From positions 1 through 64,000 of the forward strand of contig DJTE01000046.1 in the NCBI GenBank assembly GCA_002439165.1: a DNA stretch of 64,000 nucleotides. Direction: 5' to 3'. Below, piece after piece: positions 56,752 to 64,000 of the stretch; within the stretch, counting starts at the first letter, position 1, and every line of letters begins with the position of its first letter. The notes under the pieces are model-generated. The model was given only the letters and a program-made list of their open reading frames with translations, was not told where the DNA came from and ran no database searches. The stretch comes from Chryseobacterium indologenes (GTDB taxonomy: Bacteria > Bacteroidota > Bacteroidia > Flavobacteriales > Weeksellaceae). The translations under genes and the position numbers were made by a program.

Positions 56752-57294
56752 TCAGCTGATTCTTTTTCTGATCCGGCTTAGGGAAATAGGGGTAATCCCG
56801 ATGTAGGATGCCAGGTATTTTAATGGAATATTCTGGATGTAATGCGGTTTGTTCTTCAGAAGGTATTCATAAAGATCCTGCGGGGTGTTTTTCAGGAGCA
56901 GCATTTCTCTTTTCAGGGCTGCACTCAGCTTTCTGCTCAGGTAATAATTCTGTACAAAGCGGCATTCCGGATTTACGGAAAACATTTCTTTTACTTTATC
57001 CAGCGGGATTTCCCACGCCAGGCCACTGCTGATTGATTCATATAAAGCATCTGCCCCTTTTTCTCCCACAGTAAAAATATCTCCGGGAAAGTAAAAATCT
57101 GCACAGACTTCAGTGTCTGTATCCGGTGTGCTACTGATATAATATTTCCGGATCAGCCCATCTTCAAGCAGATAAGCTTTATTCTCCGGAAATCTGTTTT
57201 TCTTTGGAAATTCAACCCTGGCAAACTGATCCCAGACGGGATCATTCTCATCTACATTCAGGTGGTCAAACAGCTTTTTATTAATCTCTGCCAC
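56752..57294 (-). CDS. Crp/Fnr family transcriptional regulator
   Basis: A 180-aa regulator: beta-roll (about 20-110) with ADFYFPGDIFTVGEKGADALY, then the C-terminal winged helix (LKYLASYIGITPISLSRIRK). No Fe-S Cys. It starts 17 bp after the stop of hutU on the same strand, so the two may be co-transcribed, but a regulator of histidine catabolism of this type is not a known pairing. It shares the YLASYIGITPISLSRIRK helix design with the 32799 protein. Confidence 0.9.
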   Translation of the reverse strand: MAEINKKLFDHLNVDENDPVWDQFARVEFPKKNRFPENKAYLLEDGLIRKYYISSTPDTDTEVCADFYFPGDIFTVGEKGADALYESISSGLAWEIPLDKVKEMFSVNPECRFVQNYYLSRKLSAALKREMLLLKNTPQDLYEYLLKNKPHYIQNIPLKYLASYIGITPISLSRIRKRIS

Positions 57295-57311
57295 GGTTGA
57301 ATCTTTATAGT

Positions 57312-59297
57312 TTACAGTAAATTTTCATCTACAAAGTTAGGAAGCGTCACTTTCAGGTTCGGTTCTGCTTCCATTGCTCTTTTAATGGCAAAAACAGCAC
57401 CTTCATTTCTGGCCCAGCTTCTTCTTGAAATTCCGTTATTCACATCCCAGAACAGCATAGACTTCAGTCTTCTGCCGGCATCTGCACTTCCGTCAAGCAG
57501 CATTCCGAAACCTCCGTTGATTACTTCCCCCCAGCCTACTCCTCCACCGTTGTGGATAGAAACCCAAGTTGCTCCGCGGAAACTGTCACCAATCACATTA
57601 TGAATCGCCATGTCTGCTGTAAATCTTGAACCGTCGTAAATATTGGAAGTCTCTCTGTACGGCGAATCTGTTCCTGAAACATCATGGTGATCCCTTCCCA
57701 ATACCACAGGTCCGATTTCTCCTCTATTGATAGCATTGTTGAATGCTTCTGCAATCTTCATCCTTCCTTCTGCATCTGCATACAGGATTCTTGCCTGCGA
57801 ACCTACCACCAGCTTATTTTCCTGAGCGCCTTTGATCCACCGGATATTATCCCTCATCTGCTGCTGTATTTCTTCAGGAGAATTTTGGATCATTTCTTCT
57901 AAAACGGCACAAGCAATATCATCGGTCTTCTGAAGATCTTCCGGGTTCCCGCTTGTACATACCCAACGGAACGGCCCGAATCCGTAATCGAAACACATAG
58001 GTCCCATAATATCCTGAACATAGCTTGGATATTTAAACTCCCTTCCCAATGTAGGATTTTCAGCCATTACATCGGCTCCGGCTCTGGAAGCTTCCAGCAG
58101 AAAGGCATTTCCATAGTCAAAGAAATAAGTTCCTTTCTGAGTATGTCTGTTAATGGCAGCGGCATGTCTTCTCAATGTTTCCTGAACTTTTTCTCTGAAG
58201 AGTTCCGGGTTTTCAGCCATCATGGCATTGGATTCCTCAAAGCTTTGGCCTGCCGGATAATATCCTCCTGCCCACGGGTTGTGGAGCGAAGTCTGATCTG
58301 ATCCTATATCGATTTTCAGATTTTCCTGATCAAATTTTTCCCAGACCTCAACAATATTTCCAAGATAAGCCAGAGAAACGGTTTCTTTATTTGCCTGCGC
58401 TTCTCTTACTCTTTTTACCAGCCCGTCCAGATCTTCATGAATTTCATTAACCCATTTCTGATCATGACGGATTTTTGTGATCTTTGGATTCACTTCAGCA
58501 CATACCGTAACGCAGCCTGCAATATTCCCTGCTTTCGGCTGGGCACCGCTCATTCCTCCCAAACCTGAAGTTACAAAAAGTCCGCCCTGCGGCTCTTTAT
58601 TTATTTTTCTGAAAGCATTCAGAACGGTAATCGTTGTTCCGTGTACAATTCCCTGCGGCCCGATATACATATAGCTTCCGGCGGTCATCTGTCCGTACTG
58701 GGTAACCCCCAAAGTATTGAACTTTTCCCAATCGTCCGGTTTTGAATAGTTCGGGATCATCATTCCATTGGTTACCACTACTCTTGGCGCATCTTTATGT
58801 GACGGAAACAGCCCCATCGGATGTCCTGAATACATTACCAGAGTCTGTTCATCAGACATTTCCGAAAGATATTTCATCGTTAGCAGATATTGCGCCCAGT
58901 TTGAAAAAACCGCACCGTTTCCACCATAAGTGATCAGCTCGTGGGGATGTTGCGCCACGGCATAATCCAGGTTGTTCTGGATCATCAGCATGATGGCCTT
59001 TGCCTGTTCAGATTTCCCGGGATAATCTGAAATGGGTCTTGCTTTCATTTCATAATCCGGACGGAAACGATACATGTAAATTCTTCCGTAATCTTCCAGT
59101 TCCTTCTTAAATTCAGGAATCAGTTCCGCATGAAATTCAGGATCAAAATAACGTAATGCATTCTTTAATGCCAGCTTTTTCTCTTCTTCTCCTAAAATTT
59201 CTTTACGCTTGGGTGCATGGTTGATATTGGTTTCGTATGGTTTCGGCTGTGGCAGCTGATTGGGAATCCCCTGCTGTATCTGTTCTTGAAATGTCAT
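57312..59297 (-). CDS. hutU: urocanate hydratase
   Basis: A 661-aa urocanase converting urocanate to imidazolonepropionate in histidine degradation, with tightly bound NAD. NAD-binding region GLGGMSGAQPKAGNIAG; catalytic Cys in GPFRWVCTSGNPEDLQ. It is longer at the N-terminus than the about 555-aa E. coli/Pseudomonas form, matching the long bacterial subgroup. hutH, hutI and hutG are not nearby, so the pathway is dispersed or partial here. Single gene with the Crp/Fnr gene after it. Confidence 0.96.
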   Translation of the reverse strand: MTFQEQIQQGIPNQLPQPKPYETNINHAPKRKEILGEEEKKLALKNALRYFDPEFHAELIPEFKKELEDYGRIYMYRFRPDYEMKARPISDYPGKSEQAKAIMLMIQNNLDYAVAQHPHELITYGGNGAVFSNWAQYLLTMKYLSEMSDEQTLVMYSGHPMGLFPSHKDAPRVVVTNGMMIPNYSKPDDWEKFNTLGVTQYGQMTAGSYMYIGPQGIVHGTTITVLNAFRKINKEPQGGLFVTSGLGGMSGAQPKAGNIAGCVTVCAEVNPKITKIRHDQKWVNEIHEDLDGLVKRVREAQANKETVSLAYLGNIVEVWEKFDQENLKIDIGSDQTSLHNPWAGGYYPAGQSFEESNAMMAENPELFREKVQETLRRHAAAINRHTQKGTYFFDYGNAFLLEASRAGADVMAENPTLGREFKYPSYVQDIMGPMCFDYGFGPFRWVCTSGNPEDLQKTDDIACAVLEEMIQNSPEEIQQQMRDNIRWIKGAQENKLVVGSQARILYADAEGRMKIAEAFNNAINRGEIGPVVLGRDHHDVSGTDSPYRETSNIYDGSRFTADMAIHNVIGDSFRGATWVSIHNGGGVGWGEVINGGFGMLLDGSADAGRRLKSMLFWDVNNGISRRSWARNEGAVFAIKRAMEAEPNLKVTLPNFVDENLL

Positions 59298-59592
59298 ATT
59301 GCTGTTTAAAATTCAATGTTTTGAAGTTTTAAAGATATTCAAATTAGAAAAAATAAGCAACTAATAGAGGGAAAAAGCGGATAGAACCTGTTTATATTTC
59401 TAAATTTAATTTTTTGTATCATACTCACATCTTTATCTCAATCACATTTTTTGATTATTTTTTGATTAAAAGATAATTCCAGGCATGGTCTGTTGGATTT
59501 CACAAAAAACATCTTACAATCAAATACATATATTTATGAATAAAATTTAGTCAGGATCTGAAAGTATAAGTATATTTAGAGAATATCAGATA
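59298..59592. other. 295-bp intergenic region
   Basis: AT-rich region upstream of hutU. TTTTTTGATTATTTTTTGATTAAAAG near 59443-59472 is a direct repeat of TTTTTTGATTA. No gene. Confidence 0.3.
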
Positions 59593-59619
59593 AAAAACCT
59601 CACTGAAACTTCAGTAAGG
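59593..59619 (-). terminator. terminator of the acidic protein gene
   Basis: CCTTACTGAA / TTCAGTGAGG on the minus strand (59598-59619), then TTTTTTATC. It sits 11 bp after the gene's stop. Confidence 0.85.
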
Positions 59620-59629
59620 CTGTTTGAAT

Positions 59630-59920
59630 TTAAGTCAGGACATCATCGTTTTCCTCTTCATGATCATCCGCATTATCGCTGAGACTCCAGTAATTATTTT
59701 CTTCATCTTCAGCACCTATTTCTTCCATTTCATCATCATTATCCGCGCCGGGAATGTCCAGTCCTTTATCGATTTTATCGTCATCTTCCTCGTTCAGGAC
59801 CGGGTTTCCGTCTCCATCCAGAGGAATATGTTTTTCTTTGTTGAATATATCTTCATCCGGATTATAATCCATCTGTTCGAGTTTCCTGTTCTGTTCGTTA
59901 ATATTTTTTTCCGGTGCCAT
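59630..59920 (-). CDS. 96-aa highly acidic hypothetical protein
   Basis: Rich in Asp and Glu throughout (for example NEEDDDKIDKG and DNDDEMEEIGAEDEEN), with few hydrophobic residues, so probably unstructured. HIPLDGDGNPVLNEEDDD holds a Gly/Asp stretch reminiscent of calcium-binding loops but no clear EF-hand. Its own terminator follows. Seen in Chryseobacterium-type genomes; function unknown to me. Confidence 0.7.
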   Translation of the reverse strand: MAPEKNINEQNRKLEQMDYNPDEDIFNKEKHIPLDGDGNPVLNEEDDDKIDKGLDIPGADNDDEMEEIGAEDEENNYWSLSDNADDHEEENDDVLT

Positions 59921-59980
59921 GGTAATACGTATTTAAGGTTGATATAAACAGAACAAAAATAATTCCAAGTTTCAGGTTTT

Positions 59981-60955
59981 CTATGAATATACTTCCGGAT
60001 TTGCACAATACGGCATTTTTTCTCCTTTTGAAAAGGCAATTATATTTTCTGCGGCCCGTTTTGCCATTCCGTTCCTGGCTTCAATGGTTGCAGATCCGAT
60101 GTGAGGTAACACACAAACGGTAGAAAGTGTCAAAAGAGGGTCTTCATTTGACATCGGCTCAGGATTCGTTACATCCAACCCTGCCCCCCAGATCTGTCCT
60201 GAGACTATCGCCTGATAAAGATCCTTCTGATGATGAAATCCTCCCCTGGCTGTATTGATGAAAATAGAATTGGGTTTCATTTTTTCAAAAACCGAAGCGT
60301 TGAAAAGTTCTTTCTGTTCGGGAGTAAAACTGGCATGAACACTCAGTACATCTGAATTCCGGACCAGTTCTTCAAAGGATACGTAGTCTGCATTCAGTTC
60401 TTTTTCTGCGTTTTCATTGCGGTGGCGGTTGTGATAGATGAGCTTCATGTCAAAAGCTTTCTGTGATTTTTTTGCCATTTCAAAACCAATCCTGCCCAGA
60501 CCGAAAATCCCTAAGGTCTTTCCATAGAGCTCCTGCCCCAGGGCATGCATAGCATCAAATGTTCCCCAGTTTCCCTCTTTTACTTTCTGAAAATTGTAAC
60601 CGGCCTTTCTTGCTACGGACTGCATCAGTAAGAAAGCAACATCTGAAGTCGCCCGGCTTAAAACATCCGGTGTATTGCCAACCGGGATTCCCCTCCGGTT
60701 TGCCTCTTCCATATCAACATGATCAAATCCTACGGAATACAGTGCAATTGCTTTAACATTCGGACAGGCTTCAAAAAAGCTCCGGTCATATTTAAAATCG
60801 CCTCCAATATTTAAAATACTGTCTGTGCTTTTACAGCAGTTAAGCCATTCTTCATGTGACAGGTTTTCATTTTCAGGGCATATTATTTCAAGTCCTGCTT
60901 CTTTAAGCATGGAGATTCCCACTTCAGGAATTCTTTTATTAATAAAAACTTTCAT
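59981..60955 (-). CDS. D-2-hydroxyacid dehydrogenase (glyoxylate reductase-like)
   Basis: A 324-aa dehydrogenase. Cofactor fold GLGRIG (152-157) with HNRHRN downstream (NADP preference suggested by the Arg). Catalytic Arg237 in INTARGG, Glu266 in NPEPMS and His285 in LPHIGSAT. It reduces glyoxylate or hydroxypyruvate in related enzymes; the exact substrate is open. Monocistronic. Confidence 0.92.
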   Translation of the reverse strand: MKVFINKRIPEVGISMLKEAGLEIICPENENLSHEEWLNCCKSTDSILNIGGDFKYDRSFFEACPNVKAIALYSVGFDHVDMEEANRRGIPVGNTPDVLSRATSDVAFLLMQSVARKAGYNFQKVKEGNWGTFDAMHALGQELYGKTLGIFGLGRIGFEMAKKSQKAFDMKLIYHNRHRNENAEKELNADYVSFEELVRNSDVLSVHASFTPEQKELFNASVFEKMKPNSIFINTARGGFHHQKDLYQAIVSGQIWGAGLDVTNPEPMSNEDPLLTLSTVCVLPHIGSATIEARNGMAKRAAENIIAFSKGEKMPYCANPEVYS

Positions 60956-60980
60956 TCTGATCTTTTAATGGTTTTTGAAT

Positions 60981-61010
60981 AAAAAAACCTCACTTGCGAA
61001 AAGTAAGGTT
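60981..61010 (-). terminator. orphan terminator
   Basis: AACCTTACTT / AAGTGAGGTT on the minus strand (60986-60995 and 61001-61010; one mismatch), followed by TTTTT. No gene stop lies just upstream. Confidence 0.7.
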
Positions 61011-61220
61011 ATTTAACTTTAATATTAAAAAATATTTTTTCATCTGAATGTTTTTCTTCTATTGGCTGTACATCCAGACATAAAACAGATACAAAACCGC
61101 ATTACATGACGGATATAATGATAGGTAATGATCAGATTTATGTGATGGAATTCTTATCTGAATTCAATTTTCATTCCGAACTGTATCAAAATATTTAAAA
61201 TTTATAAGAATTTAATTCAT

Positions 61221-61244
61221 AAAAAAACGGACTGATGTCCGTTT
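61221..61244 (-). terminator. pcm terminator
   Basis: AAACGGAC / GTCCGTTT, perfect 8-bp arms, 4-nt loop, then TTTTTTT on the minus strand. It lies 58 bp after the gene. Confidence 0.88.
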
Positions 61245-61301
61245 GTATTGATATGACAGGCTTTGTGAGTATATCTGCCAATTCCTTTACTGTTAAAATA
61301 T

Positions 61302-61955
61302 TTAATGATTGGTATTTCCAAGCATGGGAACAAATTTATAGGCTCCGAATTCTTCTTTTTCAAACTGTGTGGGAGCCACTTTGGTAAACCTGTATAAAAC
61401 CTGTTCATCCGAAGGACCTAACGGGATAACCATTTTTCCGCCCACTTTCAGCTGTTTCAGCAATTCGGTAGGAAGAACCGAAGCCCCACAGGTTACAATG
61501 ATCTTATCAAAAGGAGCAAATGTAGGAAGTCCTGCAAACCCATCCCCGAAACTCTGAAATTTTGGATAGAGATGCATTTCTCTGAGCTTTTTCTTGGAAA
61601 AATCAAAAAGGTCCTTTTGTCTTTCTACGGTATACACCAGCCCTTTCATCGCCAGCAGAACGGCAGTCTGATACCCGCAGCCTGTTCCTATTTCCAGAAT
61701 TTTCTCCCCCGGTTTCACCTGCAACAGTTCAGACTGTTCCGCTACTGTGGAAGGATGCGAAATGGTCTGTTGGGCAAGAATCGGAAATGCCCGGTCTTCG
61801 TAGGCGAAATCTTCAAAAATGCTTTCAATAAAAAGGTGTCTCGGAACTTCGTTCATTGCCGAAAGTACATTTTCATCTGAAATTCCGATCCTATGGCGGA
61901 GATAGTCTACAAGGATCTTTCTTTTTCCTTTATGTACAAACGAATCGTTCATCAT
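61302..61955 (-). CDS. pcm: protein-L-isoaspartate O-methyltransferase
   Basis: A 217-aa enzyme that methylates L-isoaspartyl residues for repair of aged proteins, with S-adenosylmethionine. The SAM motif is EKILEIGTGCGYQTAVL; the catalytic-loop region QTISHPSTVAEQ is standard, as is AFPILAQQTIS before it. I chose the start near 61955 because homologues begin MxDSFVHKGKRKxL; fourteen further codons are open upstream. It is divergent from the Gfo/Idh/MocA gene across a 133-bp gap with its own promoter signals. Confidence 0.93.
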   Translation of the reverse strand: MMNDSFVHKGKRKILVDYLRHRIGISDENVLSAMNEVPRHLFIESIFEDFAYEDRAFPILAQQTISHPSTVAEQSELLQVKPGEKILEIGTGCGYQTAVLLAMKGLVYTVERQKDLFDFSKKKLREMHLYPKFQSFGDGFAGLPTFAPFDKIIVTCGASVLPTELLKQLKVGGKMVIPLGPSDEQVLYRFTKVAPTQFEKEEFGAYKFVPMLGNTNH

Positions 61956-62042
61956 GGGTGGGATATGGATATTAAGTTGAGATAATCGTTCCTGCAAAAG
62001 TAAAAAAACTATCCCTATTGATCAACCTAAAACTCCGGAGTG

Positions 62043-62071
62043 TTTGTTAATACCTAAAATTATTATCTTTA
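62043..62071 (+). promoter_or_regulatory. promoter of the Gfo/Idh/MocA gene
   Basis: TTTG (62043-62046), 17 bp, TATCTTTA (62064-62071): close to the TTTG...TAnnTTTG pattern, 17 bp before the ATG at 62089. Confidence 0.45.
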
Positions 62072-62088
62072 CAGAAATTAAAAAAGCT

Positions 62089-63051
62089 ATGTTAAAAGCA
62101 GGTTTGGTAGGTGCCGGACATTTGGGTAAGATTCATTTAAGACTTCTGAATCAGTCTGATAAGTATGAACTGATCGGTTTTCATGATAAGGATGTGGAAA
62201 ATGGAAAGAAATTGGAAGCTGAATTCGGATATACATATTTTGAAAATTTTGATGAACTTCTGGAGCAGATTGATATGCTGGATATTGTAACCCCGACGGT
62301 TTATCATTATGATTACGCATTAAAGGCCATTGAAAAAGGACTCCATTTTTTCATAGAAAAACCGGTTACCCAGACGCTTGAGCAGGCCGAAGAAATTCTT
62401 CGCCTGTGCCAGGAGAACGGTATTAAGGCTCAGGTGGGGCATGTAGAACGGTACAATCCTGCCTTCATTGCGACTAAGGAATATATCAAAAGTCCGATGT
62501 TTATCGAGATTCACAGGCTTGCAGAGTTCAACCCTCGTGGCACGGATGTTTCAGTTGTTCTGGACCTTATGATTCATGACCTGGATATTTTATTAAGCAT
62601 CGTAAAATCAAAAGTAAAAAATATTCATGCAAGCGGTGTGTGTGTAGTCAGCAAGACTCCGGATATTGCCAATGCCAGAATTGAATTTGAAAATGGCTGT
62701 GTAGCCAATCTTACCACTTCCAGAATTTCGATGAAGGCAATGAGAAAAAGCCGTTTCTTCCAGAAAGACGCTTATATTTCCGTTGATTTCTTAGAGAAAA
62801 AAGCAGAAGTGATCAGAATGAAAGATGCTCCGGAAAACCCTACTCCATTTGATATGATCATTGAGAATGCTGACGGGGAGAAGAATCAGATCTTATTTGA
62901 ATATCCTAATATCCAGGCGAATAACGCTATTCTGGACGAGCTGAACTCTTTTGCCGACGCGATTACTGACGGAAAAAATGTAGAAGTATCCATAGAAGAC
63001 GGAACTGAAGCATTAAAAGTAGCCCTTGAAATTGTAAAACTGATTTCTTAA
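62089..63051 (+). CDS. Gfo/Idh/MocA family oxidoreductase
   Basis: A 320-aa NAD(P)-dependent oxidoreductase. The start was moved to 62089 (MLKAGLVGAGHLGKIH), the normal Rossmann entry; the frame runs 15 codons further upstream but without family support. GAGHLG is the cofactor loop, EKPVTQTLEQAE (Lys) the catalytic EKP motif. Substrate could be a sugar, inositol or biliverdin-like molecule and is not deducible here. It is followed by a secreted hypothetical and then by the hydroxyacyl-CoA dehydrogenase. Confidence 0.93.
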   Translation: MLKAGLVGAGHLGKIHLRLLNQSDKYELIGFHDKDVENGKKLEAEFGYTYFENFDELLEQIDMLDIVTPTVYHYDYALKAIEKGLHFFIEKPVTQTLEQAEEILRLCQENGIKAQVGHVERYNPAFIATKEYIKSPMFIEIHRLAEFNPRGTDVSVVLDLMIHDLDILLSIVKSKVKNIHASGVCVVSKTPDIANARIEFENGCVANLTTSRISMKAMRKSRFFQKDAYISVDFLEKKAEVIRMKDAPENPTPFDMIIENADGEKNQILFEYPNIQANNAILDELNSFADAITDGKNVEVSIEDGTEALKVALEIVKLIS

Positions 63052-63145
63052 CCGGGTACTTTACTTATGGCAGGATTTTGTTTTCAGAAACAGAAAGAAT
63101 GATTTCATCAGATAAAATATTAAGTTTATTTTTAAAGCCGGAACT

Positions 63146-63556
63146 ATGAAAAAATTACTCATTATGACGGGGCTTTTCTGTTTCAGCTTCTTTTCTGCAC
63201 AGAAAAACCTCGCTTATATAGAAATAGGCTATTCAAGTATTTGCTGCGGAACTCCTTCCACAGAACCGGTATTGAATTACCTGAAGCAGTTTGAAAAGAA
63301 AAATAAGTCCGGAGCCTTTGAAATTCTTATTGAGAAAGGATTGGGAAGGGAGGGGGAATTCAATTTATATATCGGGATTGACGGACTCGGAAAAAAACAG
63401 AAAGATATTTTTATGAGAGGGCTTTCTTCTGCCATATCTTTACAGAATAAGAAAAGAAAGCCTGACAGTGACGGAATTGTCAGCTTTGATAAAGCAGTAA
63501 GTGTTTATCAGAATGATCTTATCAACCGAAAAAATTTAACTATCTATAAAAAATAA
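63146..63556 (+). CDS. secreted hypothetical protein
   Basis: A 136-aa protein with signal peptide (MKKLLIMTGLFCFSFFSA). After cleavage it has IEIGYSSICCGTPSTEPVLN, with a CC pair, and a Lys-rich C-terminus (KKRKPDSDG, NRKNLTIYKK). No domain recognised. It sits 8 bp before the hydroxyacyl-CoA dehydrogenase gene on the same strand. Confidence 0.68.
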   Translation: MKKLLIMTGLFCFSFFSAQKNLAYIEIGYSSICCGTPSTEPVLNYLKQFEKKNKSGAFEILIEKGLGREGEFNLYIGIDGLGKKQKDIFMRGLSSAISLQNKKRKPDSDGIVSFDKAVSVYQNDLINRKNLTIYKK

Positions 63557-63564
63557 AAGAAAAA

Positions 63565-64000
63565 ATGATCAAAAACATCGTAGTTATCGGAGCAGGAACC
63601 ATGGGGAATGGCATTGCACATACTTTTGCACAGAGCGGATTCAAAGTAAATCTGGTAGATGTTTCTCAGGATGCATTAGACAGAGGTCTGAAAACCATTA
63701 CGACCAATCTTGACAGAATTATAGCAAAAGGCAATCTTACAGAGGAACAAAAAGCCGAAACTTTAGGAAATATCACAACTTTTACGGCTCTTAATGATGC
63801 TGTGGGAACGGCTGATCTTATTGTAGAAGCGGCTACTGAAAACCTTGATCTTAAATTAAAGATCTTCGGACAAATGGACGAACTGGCTCCTGCCGGCTGT
63901 ATTCTTGCAACGAACACTTCTTCTATTTCTATCACGAAAATTGCTGCTGCCACGAAAAGAGCGGATAAAGTGATCGGAATGCACTTTATGAACCCGGTGC
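63565..64000 (+). CDS. 3-hydroxyacyl/3-hydroxybutyryl-CoA dehydrogenase, N-terminal part
   Basis: The gene runs off the window after about 145 codons. The N-terminus MIKNIVVIGAGTMGNGIAHT is the NAD-binding fold of the family (GxGxxG-like GAGTMG, residues 9-14). LATNTSSISITKIA and VIGMHFMNPV are the standard central blocks, including the His of HFMNPV near the catalytic site. Full-length members are about 280-300 aa. Probably involved in fatty-acid or butyrate-type metabolism. Confidence 0.93.
   Translation, partial: MIKNIVVIGAGTMGNGIAHTFAQSGFKVNLVDVSQDALDRGLKTITTNLDRIIAKGNLTEEQKAETLGNITTFTALNDAVGTADLIVEAATENLDLKLKIFGQMDELAPAGCILATNTSSISITKIAAATKRADKVIGMHFMNPV

Larger units (their letters stand above)
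60956..61301. other. 346-bp region with two minus-strand terminators
   Basis: Holds the pcm terminator (61225-61244) and a second, unassigned terminator (60986-61010) 215 bp further on. Between them, 61011-61224 is AT-rich and non-coding as far as I can tell. The second terminator may close a short independent RNA. Confidence 0.4.

Noticed and set aside
57312..59297. A histidine utilisation operon around hutU
   Set aside because: No hutH, hutI, hutG or hutC homologue occurs beside it; the Crp/Fnr neighbour is not a known Hut regulator, so no operon is claimed.
1..64000. CRISPR array, tRNA, rRNA, prophage, transposase or integrase
   Set aside because: No regularly spaced repeats with unique spacers, no cloverleaf-like or rRNA-like sequence noticed, and no transposase or integrase motif among the frames.

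Overview
This window looks like a chromosomal segment of a Bacteroidota species, most probably Chryseobacterium or a close Weeksellaceae relative. That placement is inferred from protein character and not from a marker gene. The evidence is the AT-rich intergenic DNA, the near absence of Shine-Dalgarno sequences, the TAnnTTTG-type -7 boxes, the type IX secretion sorting domains (YPNP... motif and C-terminal beta domain on an M4 protease and a small secreted protein), and LytTR two-component and gluzincin genes typical of flavobacteria. I see no rRNA, tRNA, CRISPR array, prophage, transposase or integrase.

Layout. 0-8 kb: SPFH protein, secreted hypothetical, dGTPase, Nei-type DNA glycosylase, a LytTR/histidine kinase pair with a divergent hypothetical gene and outer-membrane barrel, and an SMR transporter. 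8-15 kb: sparsely coded, with a 27-aa membrane peptide, an AAA ATPase overlapping a YggS PLP protein, a 59-aa lipoprotein, an S41 protease, and a beta-propeller/TPR pair of unknown role. 15-25 kb: gcvP, a 50-aa Cys/Lys-rich protein, a DnaJ protein, an ECF sigma operon with two small membrane proteins, an S9 peptidase and a HExxH protease. 25-33.4 kb: a long minus-strand run of SRPBCC, VOC, DinB, SDR, DoxX-like and alpha/beta-hydrolase genes, ending upstream at a Crp/Fnr regulator. 33.7-37.5 kb: a DUF763 protein, a block of about 290-bp degenerate tandem repeats, two VOC proteins and a thiol peroxidase. 37.6-47.9 kb: a secreted T9SS-type pair, monomeric isocitrate dehydrogenase, aldo/keto reductase, AraC regulator, GNAT, MBL hydrolase and an S41 lipoprotein. 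48-64 kb: M4 protease with T9SS tail, a second ECF sigma operon, GapN-like dehydrogenase, exported thiol peroxidase, a duplicated Cys-motif/TonB-plug-like protein with one frameshifted copy, MBL hydrolase, Crp/Fnr regulator, urocanate hydratase, acidic protein, 2-hydroxyacid dehydrogenase, Pcm, Gfo/Idh/MocA oxidoreductase, and a 3-hydroxyacyl-CoA dehydrogenase cut by the window edge.

Most genes are ordinary core or accessory functions. No obvious new multi-gene system stands out. The items most worth a second look are the tandemly duplicated Cys-motif/plug-like genes with a frameshift, three unrecognised small proteins (27, 50 and 59 aa), the operator-like repeat array next to the LytTR pair, the two ECF sigma loci with unrecognised membrane partners, the propeller/TPR locus, and several families of interspersed palindromic or tandem repeats. 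Many genes end at strong intrinsic terminators, which help define transcript ends.
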